In this document: in pieces, positions 55,361-64,000 of the stretch | How the letters are laid out: every line of letters starts with the position of its first letter | How positions within the stretch are numbered: the stretch's first letter is position 1 | NCBI GenBank assembly: GCA_000230955.3 | Contig: CP007060.1 | Span: 310,001-374,000 of the forward strand | Length of the DNA stretch: 64,000 nucleotides | Direction: 5' to 3' | From: Halobacterium sp. DL1 | GTDB lineage: Archaea > Halobacteriota > Halobacteria > Halobacteriales > Halobacteriaceae | Made by a program: the position numbers and the translations under genes | The notes under the pieces: model-generated | Told to the model about the DNA's origin: nothing | Database searches by the model: none | The model's input: the letters and a program-made list of their open reading frames with translations, nothing else

Positions 55361-57865
55361 ATGACAAGCAACTCAGACAAACTCCGCGCGGTCTTCCTGA
55401 CAGCGCTGATGATCGGCAGCGTCTTCGCTGCTGGCATCGCGTTCACGGGAAGTGCTGCTGCTACGGCCGAGTCCCTCGACTTGGGAAGTAGTGACGGTAA
55501 CACCCACACGGTTGTAACGGACTCGACTCTCAGCAGCGTTGCGGTAGATGACACAGCTGACAAAGACGTTTCGACAATGCACGTCTTCGTCGACGAAAAC
55601 GACAACGGTGAGTTCGACAGTGGCGAACTGGCTGCCACAAACGGGCCAGTCTACGCCGCTGGTGATAACGACATCTCCATCGATTCCCTCAATACTACCG
55701 GTATTGAATCGGGTACCTACGATGTCTATGCGTACGAGAACGAGTCGCTGAACGACGGCGACAGCTCGTTCGACACCAGCACGACGCTCGAACTCGCGGA
55801 CGACGACACGAACTTCAACGACGGTGGCATCGTGTTCCAGGGTCAGACGGCAGCCTACGACGCCTTCGGCGATGGTGACAACTACGCCGCTGGCGGCTAC
55901 ACGCTCTACGAGCAGACTAGCTCCGACACGGGGTCGCCTGTCCGTGAGCTTGACACCAGCACCGGCTGGGTGAACGCGTCCACGTCCGGTCTCGACACCG
56001 GCACGACGTACTTCATCAGCAACGACGGTTCGACCCCGAGCTCCGATGCTGATGCAACGTTCACGATTCGAACGCAGGACTTCAGTACGAGTTTCGCTGC
56101 GGGTTCGGTCGCGAACGACGCTGAAGTCGACCTGACGTTCGAGTCGACGAACCGTCAGAACGCCGAGTACGACGTCTACGTGACGTCTAGTGGTCTCGAC
56201 GACAGCGAACTCGTCGACATCTTCGACAACTTCGGCGCGTCGAACGTTGACGTCGACGGTGACACCACCGCCGACGGCGACGGCATCATGATCACCGTCG
56301 ACGCTGGCGGTGACTTCACTGAAGGCGCGAACTTCACTGGCATCGACGCTGGTGAGTACTCCTTCGACTTCGACGTGACGGACACGACCGCCTCCGACAG
56401 CGCGAGCGTGAACGTCACGAACGCAGCCGAAGCGACCAGCCAGTTCGAGTCGATCACGCAGACGGCCCGTGGTGACATCGCCACGGTGAACGTCTCGCTG
56501 ACCAGCGCGACCCAGGCGAGCATCCAGCTCGGGTCCGACGGCGTTGGTTACCTCGCGAACGTGACGGTCACGGACTCCAACGAGGACGGCTACGCGACGT
56601 TCAACATCAACACGTACACGATGGGGAAAAACACGGCCGCGAACGCCTCCGAGCCTGGTGTTGCGTACTACACCGGCGCTGAGGGCGACACCGTGGAATC
56701 CGTCGACATCGGTACGGAGGACCTCTCCGAGCCGATCGCTGACGGGAACTACCGCGCGACGGTCCGCACCGGTACGGACGTGACGGACACCGCGAACGAC
56801 ATCAGCCGTCTCTCGATCGTGCCGGCTGACGGCATGACCGGCCAGAACATCTGGACGGCACCCGGCGGCAGCGTGAACGCTCTCGCTGACGTCGTCAGCG
56901 ACGCGCCGCTCTCCCAGGACGACTCCATCGCCGAGGGCGACTACCTCATCCACGAGGTCACCGCGAACGGCATCTACGGGGTTCTCCAGAACGCCTTGAC
57001 CGACAGCGACACTGAGGCGCTCCTGAACGCGTCCGCGAATGGCGAGCTCTCGCTTGCGGTCGAGCAGACCGAAGCGAGCACGGGCCAGAACCGCGACCCG
57101 AAGACGCTCAACTACATGGAAGCGCTTGAGGACGGCAACGCGATTGCCGTTGCTGACTCCGCGAACAGCACGGTGTACATCGTTGCTGACCTCGCGAACG
57201 TCAACACCGAAAGCGGCGCTGACATCCAGTGGGACCAGGACGTCTACAACGCGTCGGTCACGCTGGACGCAGACAACACCCGCCTCGTGAGCGAGGACTC
57301 CACGACGTCCGCCGAGTTCTCGGCAGACGCGCTGGAGACGTCGCTCGCGATGGACGAGTACGAGGTCGAATCCGCGACCAACCAGTCCATCACGGCCGAG
57401 ACGACGGCCGCTGACGGGACTGCGTTCAACGTGCTCGTTGAGTCGATCGAGACGCCCGGTGAGGGCTTCATCAAGCCTGACAACGAGGCAGTTGCCGAGG
57501 ACGGCGAGGCAGTTGCCATGGTTGACTTCAGCGACGTCGAAGTCAACTCCACGTTCTCCATCAGCCTGGAGGACACTGACGGCGAGGTCGACTCCGCGAC
57601 GGGTACGGTTGTCGAGTCGGCTGGTGGCACGACCACCACGACGACTGCGGAAGAGACGACGACGACCGCGGAAGAGACGACGACCGCGGAAGAGACGACC
57701 ACCACGGAAGCGCCTGACGACACCACGACCACGGAGGACACGGGTGGCGACACGGGCGGTGACGACGGTGGCGACGGCGGCTCCGACGGCGGGATCCCCG
57801 GCTTCGGCATGGGTATCGCGCTGGTCGCCATCCTCGGCGCTGCGCTCCTCGCACTGCGCGAGTAA
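55361..57865 (+). CDS. csg: S-layer cell-surface glycoprotein with PGF-CTERM
   Basis: 834 residues. A Sec signal (residues about 7-33) resembles the Halobacterium S-layer signal and ends AFTGSAAA. The mature part is Asp/Thr-rich, with many N-x-S/T sites, and beta-domains of the surface-glycoprotein type. The C-terminus has a Thr-rich tail (TTTTAEE repeats) for O-glycosylation, a Gly/Asp-rich spacer and IPGFGMGIALVAILGAALLALRE, the PGF-CTERM signal cut by archaeosortase A. Its codon use is less extreme in G+C than its neighbours, as expected for a highly expressed gene. Confidence 0.95.
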   Translation: MTSNSDKLRAVFLTALMIGSVFAAGIAFTGSAAATAESLDLGSSDGNTHTVVTDSTLSSVAVDDTADKDVSTMHVFVDENDNGEFDSGELAATNGPVYAAGDNDISIDSLNTTGIESGTYDVYAYENESLNDGDSSFDTSTTLELADDDTNFNDGGIVFQGQTAAYDAFGDGDNYAAGGYTLYEQTSSDTGSPVRELDTSTGWVNASTSGLDTGTTYFISNDGSTPSSDADATFTIRTQDFSTSFAAGSVANDAEVDLTFESTNRQNAEYDVYVTSSGLDDSELVDIFDNFGASNVDVDGDTTADGDGIMITVDAGGDFTEGANFTGIDAGEYSFDFDVTDTTASDSASVNVTNAAEATSQFESITQTARGDIATVNVSLTSATQASIQLGSDGVGYLANVTVTDSNEDGYATFNINTYTMGKNTAANASEPGVAYYTGAEGDTVESVDIGTEDLSEPIADGNYRATVRTGTDVTDTANDISRLSIVPADGMTGQNIWTAPGGSVNALADVVSDAPLSQDDSIAEGDYLIHEVTANGIYGVLQNALTDSDTEALLNASANGELSLAVEQTEASTGQNRDPKTLNYMEALEDGNAIAVADSANSTVYIVADLANVNTESGADIQWDQDVYNASVTLDADNTRLVSEDSTTSAEFSADALETSLAMDEYEVESATNQSITAETTAADGTAFNVLVESIETPGEGFIKPDNEAVAEDGEAVAMVDFSDVEVNSTFSISLEDTDGEVDSATGTVVESAGGTTTTTTAEETTTTAEETTTAEETTTTEAPDDTTTTEDTGGDTGGDDGGDGGSDGGIPGFGMGIALVAILGAALLALRE
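57647..57706 (+). repeat. Tandem 18-21-nt repeat in the S-layer Thr-rich stalk
   Basis: Three adjoining copies of gcggaagagacgacgacc (first with an extra gac, the third slightly different) encode AEETTTT-type units before the PGF-CTERM. Tandem repeats like this commonly vary in copy number and could change stalk length. Confidence 0.75.
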
Positions 57866-58001
57866 CGCACGCTGAGAACCCCGACTGAATTCCACTCCAT
57901 TTTCTTTCGCGCGCTACACTCCGACAGCGACAGCGTTCTCTCGCGTGCGACAACCCGACAGCGGCGGCGCCGTCCCCGGCGAGCGCGTGGGCGACCGACA
58001 C

Positions 58002-58009
58002 GCATATTG
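58002..58009 (+). promoter_or_regulatory. Putative TATA box of artA
   Basis: gcatattg is centred about 31 nt before the artA ATG at 58037, suggesting a leaderless transcript independent of the S-layer message. Confidence 0.45.
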
Positions 58010-58036
58010 TCGCGTCGTTCGTCCACCCTACCAACG

Positions 58037-58939
58037 ATGACTGCCCTGACCGACACGCTCGCGTGGTTCGTCGTCGCGGCCTTCGGCGCGAGCGCGATCC
58101 TCCAGGGTGAGTCGCGGCGGACGAGCCGCTACGTGGCCGTCCTCGCGTGGGTGCTGTTCGCGGCGTTCTGGGCGCTACTGACGCCGCACTTCGCGTTCGT
58201 TCAGCGGAGCATCATCGAGGGCGTGCTGAGCGCGGCGGCGGTCCCGGCGTGCCTCTACACCGCCTACCTCGTCGGCTCCGGCCGGAAGGACCTCGAGACG
58301 CTGACGCGCGCGGTGGCCATCATGGGGCTTCTCTACCTTCCGTTCCAGACCATCGAGCCGCTGCGGCAGTTCGCCATCGAGTCCGTCGCCCAGCAGGCCA
58401 AGTGGGTGATGGCCCAACTCGGCTACCACCCGCCCATCGTGGACGGCGACCACGGCTACCATTCGCGGTTCGTCTTCGTCGGCGAGAACCGCATGACAGG
58501 GGAGGCCGGCCACCGGTTCACGACCACGGTGCTGCTGGCGTGCACGGGCGTCGGGAGCATGTCCATCGTCGGCGGCCTCGCGCTCGCGGTGAAGGCGCCG
58601 CTGCGCCGTCGCCTGCTCGCGCTCGCCATCACGCTCCCCGTCATCTACGGGCTGAACATCGTGCGCGTCGTCTTCATTGCCATCGCGCACGGCGAGCAGT
58701 GGTTCGCCGGCCAGACCGTCCAGAACGTAGTGTTCACGATGTTCGCCACGGGCGACGCGAACATGGTGTCGTACCTGTTCGCTGACCGTGTGCTCGCCCA
58801 GTCGCTGTCCGTCGTCGTGCTCGTGGCGCTGACCCTCGGCCTCCTCCGGGTCGTCCCGGAACTCGGCGGGGTCGTCGAGGACGTGGCCTACATCGCCACC
58901 GGCAACGAGTACGACGTCACCGAGCGGTTCGCGCAGTAA
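58037..58939 (+). CDS. artA: Archaeosortase A
   Basis: 300 residues, about eight membrane segments. Catalytic residues by analogy with Haloferax ArtA: Cys169 (LLACTGVGSMS), Arg210 (LNIVRVVFIA) and Arg251 (LFADRVLAQ), with nearly the same spacing as Haloferax C173/R214/R253. It cuts PGF-CTERM proteins and links them to lipid. The S-layer gene lies 171 bp upstream, and the LVIVD protein at 7178 is another likely substrate. Start at 58037 gives MTALTDTLAW; the frame is open for ten codons more. Confidence 0.93.
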   Translation: MTALTDTLAWFVVAAFGASAILQGESRRTSRYVAVLAWVLFAAFWALLTPHFAFVQRSIIEGVLSAAAVPACLYTAYLVGSGRKDLETLTRAVAIMGLLYLPFQTIEPLRQFAIESVAQQAKWVMAQLGYHPPIVDGDHGYHSRFVFVGENRMTGEAGHRFTTTVLLACTGVGSMSIVGGLALAVKAPLRRRLLALAITLPVIYGLNIVRVVFIAIAHGEQWFAGQTVQNVVFTMFATGDANMVSYLFADRVLAQSLSVVVLVALTLGLLRVVPELGGVVEDVAYIATGNEYDVTERFAQ

Positions 58940-59080
58940 CTGTCTCTCTTCGACGCCGACCGGTAACAGTCATTGATTCGCCAGATTCCGTGCAGCCATG
59001 GCTACTCGACTGCTGAGACTGAGCCGACGAGCGACGGCGCCGTGGCTACGAGCGAAGAATCCGGAGAAGTGGAAGCCAGC

Positions 59081-59611
59081 CTATCGGACGAGCAGTTCCT
59101 CGCCGCGCTCGACGACGATCTTGCACGGCGGCGTGATCTTGTTGTACGCGCGGCGGAACGCCTCCTTGACGGCCTCTGCCTGGTCGACCTCGCACCACGC
59201 GGTGAACAGGCGTTCGCCGGGGTAGATGCGGGCGGCGGTGCCGACCGGGACGCCGAACGCCTGGCGCATCCCGTCGGAGACACGGTCCGCACCCGCGCCA
59301 GTCGCCTGCTTGTTCTCCCGGATGATCTGGTGGGGGAACTTGCGGAGGCTCATCTTGTAGTTGCCCTCGCCGAGTTCCTTGATGAGGTGGCGGTTCGCAG
59401 AGAGGCGGGAGGCCTCGAGGCTCCCGTGGCGGAGCTGGCACTCCTCCTCGGGGGCGAGGCTGATCTGGACGGGGTAATCGTCCTTGTCTGCCTGCAGGTC
59501 GCCCATCTGGTGCTGTGCGATCTTCGAGCCCGGAATCCCCGTAACGTAGTCGCGACGGGTGTACGACGGCTTGTCGATCTTCCGGTACATGGAGGCCGGC
59601 TTCTCGGACAT
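59081..59611 (-). CDS. rpl10e: 50S ribosomal protein L10e/L16 (uL16)
   Basis: 176 residues, start [20 protein letters not shown]. The uL16 core appears as [65 protein letters not shown] and [13 protein letters not shown]. It contacts the tRNA path of the large subunit. A TATA-like cctttattc lies about 35 nt upstream (59642-59650), so it has its own promoter and a short leader. Confidence 0.97.
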   Translation of the reverse strand: MSEKPASMYRKIDKPSYTRRDYVTGIPGSKIAQHQMGDLQADKDDYPVQISLAPEEECQLRHGSLEASRLSANRHLIKELGEGNYKMSLRKFPHQIIRENKQATGAGADRVSDGMRQAFGVPVGTAARIYPGERLFTAWCEVDQAEAVKEAFRRAYNKITPPCKIVVERGEELLVR

Positions 59612-59641
59612 AGTTACTACTGTTGGCTCAGGGTCAGCGCG

Positions 59642-59650
59642 CGAATAAAG
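59642..59650 (-). promoter_or_regulatory. Putative TATA box of rpl10e
   Basis: The minus strand reads cctttattc, centred about 35 nt before the rpl10e ATG. The spacing allows a leader of only a few bases. Confidence 0.45.
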
Positions 59651-59809
59651 GCTTCGAACCCGTTCCCTCGGTTCGGCGCCCGCTACTCCCACGAGCGCGG
59701 CGTGTCGAGTCCCGCCCCCTGAACAGCCCCCACCGCGCTCCGTCACGAGTAGCGGCGGGACGCGCCCGGTACCCGGTCACTTTACGCCCGCCGGGGGCAA
59801 CACGCTCGC

Positions 59810-61033
59810 ATGACCTTCCGGGACTTCGACGCGCTCCGCGACGCGCTCGCGGCCGCCGACTTCGACCGCCCGCCGGCGTTCGTCGCCAACGCCCACGTCA
59901 CGGGGCTCTCGGTGGCTCGGGCGCTCGACGCCCACGACGTGCCAGTGATCGCACTCGACCGCTCGGGCGACGGCGCGGCCCCGCCCTCGAACGCCGTCGA
60001 CTACGCGGGCCAGGTTGCCTACCCGCTGGACGACCAGGCGGGCTTCCGCGAGGACGTCGAAGCGCTCGCCGCCGAACTCGACCACGACCCCGTCGCCTTC
60101 GGTTGCATGGACGAGTGGGCGCTCGCGTTCGCGGAGGCCGACCTCGAGGGCGTCCGCCTCCCGTTCGCGGACGTCGACACGCTCGACTCGGTGCTCGACA
60201 AGACCGCCCTGTACGACCGCTGCGAGGCGCTGGGCGTTCCCTACCCCGAGACCTACCAGCTCTCCCGGACCGACCCCGAGGCGGCCGCAGACGAACTCGG
60301 CTTCCCGCTCGTCGTCAAACCTGCCCGCAAGCGGGAGTTCGAGGAGGCCGTGGGCACGAACGTCATCGAGGTCGCCGACCGCGAGGAGTACCTCGACGTC
60401 GTCGAGATGGCTCGGGAGACTGGCATCGAAATCATGGCCCAGGAGAAGGTCCCGGTCGCGCGCGGGGAGGACCACTCGCTGGCCTCCTACGTCCCCGAGG
60501 ACGGTGACCCGCTGGCGGTCGTCGGGAACGCCCGCGTTCGTGCACCCCTGGGATACGGCACGTCCTGTGTCGTCGAGCGCGTCGAACGGCCCGAAATCGA
60601 GGAGCGAGCTCTCGCGGTCGTCGAGGACGCTGGCTACTACGGCATCAGCGAAGCGGAGTTCGTCTACGACCGCGACCGCGACGACTTCGTGCTGCTCGAC
60701 GTGAACACGCGACCGTGGAAGTGGATCAGCATGCCCGTCGCCGCCGGCGCGAACCTCCCGATGGCGGCCTACGCAGACGCCACCGGCGCCGACTACGACC
60801 CCGGCCCGCTCACGGACGCGCGCTGGGTCTCACTCGCGGACTACCTCCCGCTGGTTGCGGGCGGCGAACTCGCGGACGTCCTCGCAAGCGACGACTGGCA
60901 AGCTCTCGTCTCCGGCGAGTTCGAGACCACCGGCGACCTCACGACCGCTGTCTACCGGCCGAGTGACCCCGCACCCATCGCCCACCGCCTCGACGTGGAG
61001 TTCGGCAGTCGGGACTACTACTGCTCCTGCTGA
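59810..61033 (+). CDS. ATP-grasp ligase (carboxylate-amine ligase type)
   Basis: 407 residues. N-terminal nucleotide-sugar-like domain (FVANAHVTGLSVARAL), ATP-grasp signature segments (LGFPLVVKPARKREFEEAV at about 164, DKTALYDRCEALGVPYPET) and a metal-binding end (VLLDVNTRPWKWISMPVAAGANL). Resembles D-aspartate-ligase or carboxylate-amine ligases that modify cell-envelope components; the substrate is unknown. Confidence 0.85.
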   Translation: MTFRDFDALRDALAAADFDRPPAFVANAHVTGLSVARALDAHDVPVIALDRSGDGAAPPSNAVDYAGQVAYPLDDQAGFREDVEALAAELDHDPVAFGCMDEWALAFAEADLEGVRLPFADVDTLDSVLDKTALYDRCEALGVPYPETYQLSRTDPEAAADELGFPLVVKPARKREFEEAVGTNVIEVADREEYLDVVEMARETGIEIMAQEKVPVARGEDHSLASYVPEDGDPLAVVGNARVRAPLGYGTSCVVERVERPEIEERALAVVEDAGYYGISEAEFVYDRDRDDFVLLDVNTRPWKWISMPVAAGANLPMAAYADATGADYDPGPLTDARWVSLADYLPLVAGGELADVLASDDWQALVSGEFETTGDLTTAVYRPSDPAPIAHRLDVEFGSRDYYCSC

Positions 61034-61235
61034 GGTTCAAGTACGAAGCCGGGACCAACCCAGCCCGTGACCTGATCGTCGCCCAGCGTGGATCCGCGGT
61101 TGTGCGACACACCACGCCGGATTCCCGACGTCGCCTGCCAGCCCTCATTCCAGCGAGCGTTGCCGCCGTCGATGACAACGCCACGCGCCCGCCGGTGCCG
61201 GCCCGGCTAAACCCCGGCCGCTCGAACCCCGGGTG

Positions 61236-62582
61236 ATGAGCGACCGGCTCCACCTCAACCTCTTCACGATGAACGCCGTGGAGCACGTCTCCGTCGGGTC
61301 GTGGCGGCTCCCCGGTGACCAGTCACACCGCTACAGCGACCTGGAGTACTGGACCGACGTGGCACGCACCGCGGAACGCGGCGGCTTCGACGCCGTGTTC
61401 TTCGCGGACGTCCGCGGCATCTACGACGTCTACGGCGACGACAGGGAAACCGCCGTCGAGAAGGCGGTGCAGACGCCGTCGAACGACCCCGCGTACCTCG
61501 TGCCGGCGATGGCCGAGGTTACAGACGACCTGGGCTTCGCCATCACGAAGTCGACGTCGTACAATCACCCCTACCAGCTCGCCCGCGAGTTCTCCACGCT
61601 CGACCACCTCACTGACGGCCGCGTCGCGTTCAACGTCGTCACCTCCTACCTGGAGTCGGCCGCCGCGAACCTCGGCTTCGACGAGCGCATGGACCACGAC
61701 GAGCGCTACGACCGCGCCGACGAGTTCATGGACGTCGCGTACGCGCTCTGGGAGCACTCCTGGGACGACGACGCCGTCGTCGCCGACCGGGAGAACGCCA
61801 CCTTCACCGACCCCGAGACGGTCCACGCCATCGACCACGAGGGCGAGCACTTCGACGTGCCCGGACCCCACGGCGCCGAGCCATCTCCCCAGCGCACGCC
61901 GGTCATCTACCAGGCCGGCTCCTCCGACCGCGGCCGCGAGTTCGCCGCGAAGCACGCGGAAGCGGTGTTCGTCAGCCAGCCATCAACGGACGCCGTCCGC
62001 GACTACGTCGAGGACCTCCGGGAGCGTGCCGCGGCCCACGGTCGCGACCCCGACGATCTCGCCTTCTTCCCGGGCATCGTTCCGGTGGTCGGCGAGACGG
62101 AGGCGGTCGCGGAGGCGAAACACGACGCCTACCGCGACGCCATCGACACGGAGGGCGTGCTCGCGCTCCTGTCCGGGTTCGTCGACGTGGACCTCTCGGC
62201 ACTCGACCCCGACCAGCAACTGGAGCACATCGAGACGGAGGCGATCCAGGGCGTCGTCAACGCGTTCACCGCGAACGACGACCGCGACTGGACCGTCCGG
62301 GAGGTCGCGGAGTTCGCCGGCCTTGGCACCACCTCGCCGGTCGTCGTCGGGACGCCCGAGCAGGTCGCCGACGAGTTCGAGCACTGGTTCGACGAGGTTG
62401 GCGTCGACGGCTTCAACGTGAAGGAGGTCGCGCGCCCGGGCAGTCTCCGAGACTTCGTCGACCTCGTCGTCCCCGAGCTGCGCGAACGCGACCTGCTCGC
62501 CGACGCGCCCGAAGGCGAGACGCTGCGGGAGCGCACGTTCGGCCGGCGCGGTCTCCCCGACGGCCACCCCGGGCGCGAGTAA
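61236..62582 (+). CDS. Flavin-dependent monooxygenase, NtaA/SnaA/DszA-type (LLM class)
   Basis: 448 residues. Begins MSDRLHLNLFTMNAVEHVS (ATG at 61236; a GTG one codon earlier is possible). Bacterial-luciferase-like barrel with SDLEYWTDVARTAERGGFDAVFFADV, FNVVTSYLESAAANLGF and VIYQAGSSDRGREFAAKHAEAVF, all as in nitrilotriacetate/dibenzothiophene-type monooxygenases. It needs reduced FMN from a partner reductase, which is not adjacent. Substrate unknown. Confidence 0.92.
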   Translation: MSDRLHLNLFTMNAVEHVSVGSWRLPGDQSHRYSDLEYWTDVARTAERGGFDAVFFADVRGIYDVYGDDRETAVEKAVQTPSNDPAYLVPAMAEVTDDLGFAITKSTSYNHPYQLAREFSTLDHLTDGRVAFNVVTSYLESAAANLGFDERMDHDERYDRADEFMDVAYALWEHSWDDDAVVADRENATFTDPETVHAIDHEGEHFDVPGPHGAEPSPQRTPVIYQAGSSDRGREFAAKHAEAVFVSQPSTDAVRDYVEDLRERAAAHGRDPDDLAFFPGIVPVVGETEAVAEAKHDAYRDAIDTEGVLALLSGFVDVDLSALDPDQQLEHIETEAIQGVVNAFTANDDRDWTVREVAEFAGLGTTSPVVVGTPEQVADEFEHWFDEVGVDGFNVKEVARPGSLRDFVDLVVPELRERDLLADAPEGETLRERTFGRRGLPDGHPGRE

Positions 62583-62648
62583 CCCCGACGCCGGCTGCCG
62601 GTCCGGCGAGGGCAACGGTTTTCCCCCCTGATTGCGTGGCCGCAAGCG

Positions 62649-64000
62649 ATGGCAGACACCGCAGCGGACGGCGACCAGCGGATTCACGTGGGCGAAACGG
62701 CCGACGGCGAGCGCCTGGAGTTCCCCATCGTGGAGATGCTCACCGGCCGCGGGTTCGTCACGGGCAAGTCCGGGTCCGGGAAGTCGAACACCACCAGCGT
62801 CGTCGTCGAGGAACTGCTGGAGGCCGGCTACCCCGTCCTCATCGTCGACACGGACGGCGAGTACTACGGACTCAAGGAGGAGTACGAACTCCTGCACGCG
62901 GGCGCCGACGAGGAGTGCGACATCCAGGTGAACGTCGAGCACGCCCAGAAACTCGCGAACCTCGCGCTCGAGGAGAACGTCCCCATCATCCTCGATGTCT
63001 CGGGCTACCTCGACGACAACGAGGCCGACGAACTCCTCCGGGAGACGGTCCGACACCTCTTCGCCAAGGAGAAGAAACTGAAGAAGCCGTTCCTGCTCGT
63101 CGTCGAGGAGTGCCACGAGTACATCCCCGAGGGCGGCGGCGTCGGGGAGACGGGCAACCTCCTCATCAAGGTGGGCAAGCGCGGCCGCAAGCACGGCCTC
63201 GGCGTCGTCGGCATCAGCCAGCGCCCGGCGGACGTGAAGAAGGACTTCATCACGCAGGCGAACTGGCTGGTCTGGCACCGCCTCACCTGGGAGAACGACA
63301 CGAAGGTCGTCGGGCGAATCGTCGGCACCGAGTACGCCGACGACGTCGTCGACCTGGGGGACGGCGAGGCGTTCATCCAGACCGACTGGAGCGACGAGAT
63401 GGTCCGACGCGTCCAGTTCAAGCGCAAGCGCACGTTCGACGCGGGCGCGACGCCCGGTCTCGACGACTTCGAGCGCCCGGACCTGAAGTCCGTCAGCGGG
63501 TCGTTGATGGAGGACCTCGGCGACATCACCGACCGGAAGGAACAGGAGCGCGACCGCATCGCGGAACTGGAGTCGAAGATCGAGAACCGCGAGGAGCGCA
63601 TCGCGGAACTGGAGTCCGAACTGGAGACCGCCCGCGACGTCTCGGCGGCCGCCCGGAAGATGGCGAACGCGCTCGCCCACGGCGACGGCGCGCCGCCCGA
63701 CAGCTACCAGTCGACGCTCCAGACGAAGAACGAGCAGATCGAGCGCCTCGAATCCCGGCTCGCGGAACTCGAGTCGAAGGTCGGGGACGCCGAGTCGACC
63801 GTGGCGGCGGACGAGGCGCCCGTCGACAGTACGACGGAGACCGGCGAGGAGTCGACCGCGGACGAAGAGTCTGCACCGGCCGTAGATTCTCCGGAGGGGG
63901 ACGACACGGAGGGGGACAGCGCGTTCGTCTTCGACGAGACGGCCGACGAGGAGGGGGGCCGGGACGCCCTGGTCGAGGCAGTACAGGACCGGCTCCGGCG
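62649..64000 (+). CDS. HerA-like ATPase with coiled coil (3' end beyond window)
   Basis: At least 450 residues. Walker A VTGKSGSGKSNTTSVV (about 37-52), Walker B FLLVVEECHEYIPEGGG (about 152-168) and the SQRPADVKK loop (about 193) are HerA/VirB4-like. The RIVGTEYADDVVDLGDGEAF region follows. From about 280 there is a long heptad-rich coiled coil (RIAELESKIENREERIAELE) and an acidic tail. It starts MADTAADGDQRIHV at 62649. This family often lies alone in haloarchaea; no nurA is visible here. Confidence 0.9.
   Translation, partial: MADTAADGDQRIHVGETADGERLEFPIVEMLTGRGFVTGKSGSGKSNTTSVVVEELLEAGYPVLIVDTDGEYYGLKEEYELLHAGADEECDIQVNVEHAQKLANLALEENVPIILDVSGYLDDNEADELLRETVRHLFAKEKKLKKPFLLVVEECHEYIPEGGGVGETGNLLIKVGKRGRKHGLGVVGISQRPADVKKDFITQANWLVWHRLTWENDTKVVGRIVGTEYADDVVDLGDGEAFIQTDWSDEMVRRVQFKRKRTFDAGATPGLDDFERPDLKSVSGSLMEDLGDITDRKEQERDRIAELESKIENREERIAELESELETARDVSAAARKMANALAHGDGAPPDSYQSTLQTKNEQIERLESRLAELESKVGDAESTVAADEAPVDSTTETGEESTADEESAPAVDSPEGDDTEGDSAFVFDETADEEGGRDALVEAVQDRLR

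Noticed and set aside
57647-57706. Regular repeats considered as a CRISPR
   Set aside because: The units are directly adjacent without spacers and are translated as AEETTTT in the S-layer gene.
55373-57895. 840-codon minus-strand frame opposite the S-layer gene
   Set aside because: Arg/Val-rich antisense reading; the plus strand has signal peptide, Thr-rich stalk and PGF-CTERM.
59000-59080. Acidic plus-strand stretch (TAETEPTSDG and so on) before the rpl10e end
   Set aside because: Composition looks coding, but the frame continues only as antisense of rpl10e and has no good start. At most a short gene remnant.

Overview
The window is a GC-rich (roughly two-thirds G+C) piece of a haloarchaeal chromosome (class Halobacteria). 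The evidence is the strongly acidic proteome, the split RNA polymerase genes (H, B'', B', A', A''), archaeal EF-1 alpha and EF-2, haloarchaea-restricted DUF families, a PGF-CTERM S-layer glycoprotein and its archaeosortase. The S-layer N-terminus resembles that of Halobacterium, so a Halobacterium-like genus is my best guess. This is recognition by eye, not a database result.

Layout. 1-7139: the end of a UvrD-like helicase, an M24-fold protein without its metal ligands, cytidine deaminase divergent from riboflavin synthase, a PrsW-like membrane protease, and an FAU-1 RNase/RNA-binding operon followed by a NifU-type scaffold. 7178-12846: a secreted LVIVD-repeat protein, an AIM24 protein preceded by a frameshifted universal stress gene, an SDR, a YbaK-type deacylase, an esterase and a LURP-one protein. 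12938-25764: UvrA, an HNH endonuclease, a geranylgeranyl reductase, a YgfZ/GcvT-like protein, SepF, several haloarchaeal DUFs, a PUA protein, a short RNase R-like enzyme and a matrixin-like lipoprotein.

25920-43804: the informational core, almost all on the minus strand. Its transcription order is rpoH-rpoB''-rpoB'-rpoA'-rpoA''-nusA, rpsL-rpsG, fusA, ACT-hom, tuf, rpsJ, tRNA-Ala. It is broken by a 430-bp structured spacer after nusA, by a plus-strand DUF5781 gene facing a sugar dehydrogenase gene between rpsG and fusA, and by the ACT-hom pair between fusA and tuf. A second, partial copy of the tRNA-Ala 3' end lies about 113 bp from the gene and looks like an integration scar.

44003-55025: tRNA-Asp, a RimK-like ligase, Hsp20, type II GAPDH, an M29-like aminopeptidase, then a cluster of HVO_0476-like zinc protein, Pcm, a small-molecule methyltransferase and a divergent second Pcm. 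An IS200/IS605 element (tnpA, tnpB and probable omega RNA) sits exactly at the stop codon of the middle methyltransferase. A membrane-anchored Ig-like protein diverges from a HerA-like ATPase. 55361-58939: the S-layer glycoprotein gene directly upstream of archaeosortase A, the enzyme expected to process its C-terminus. 59081-64000: ribosomal protein L10e, an ATP-grasp ligase, a flavin monooxygenase and a second HerA-like ATPase that runs off the window.

No CRISPR array, rRNA gene or prophage was seen. The points most worth checking are the inverted-repeat element between nusA and rpsL, the methyltransferase cluster with its transposon, the M24 pseudoenzyme, the duplicated matrixin domains and the S-layer/archaeosortase pairing.
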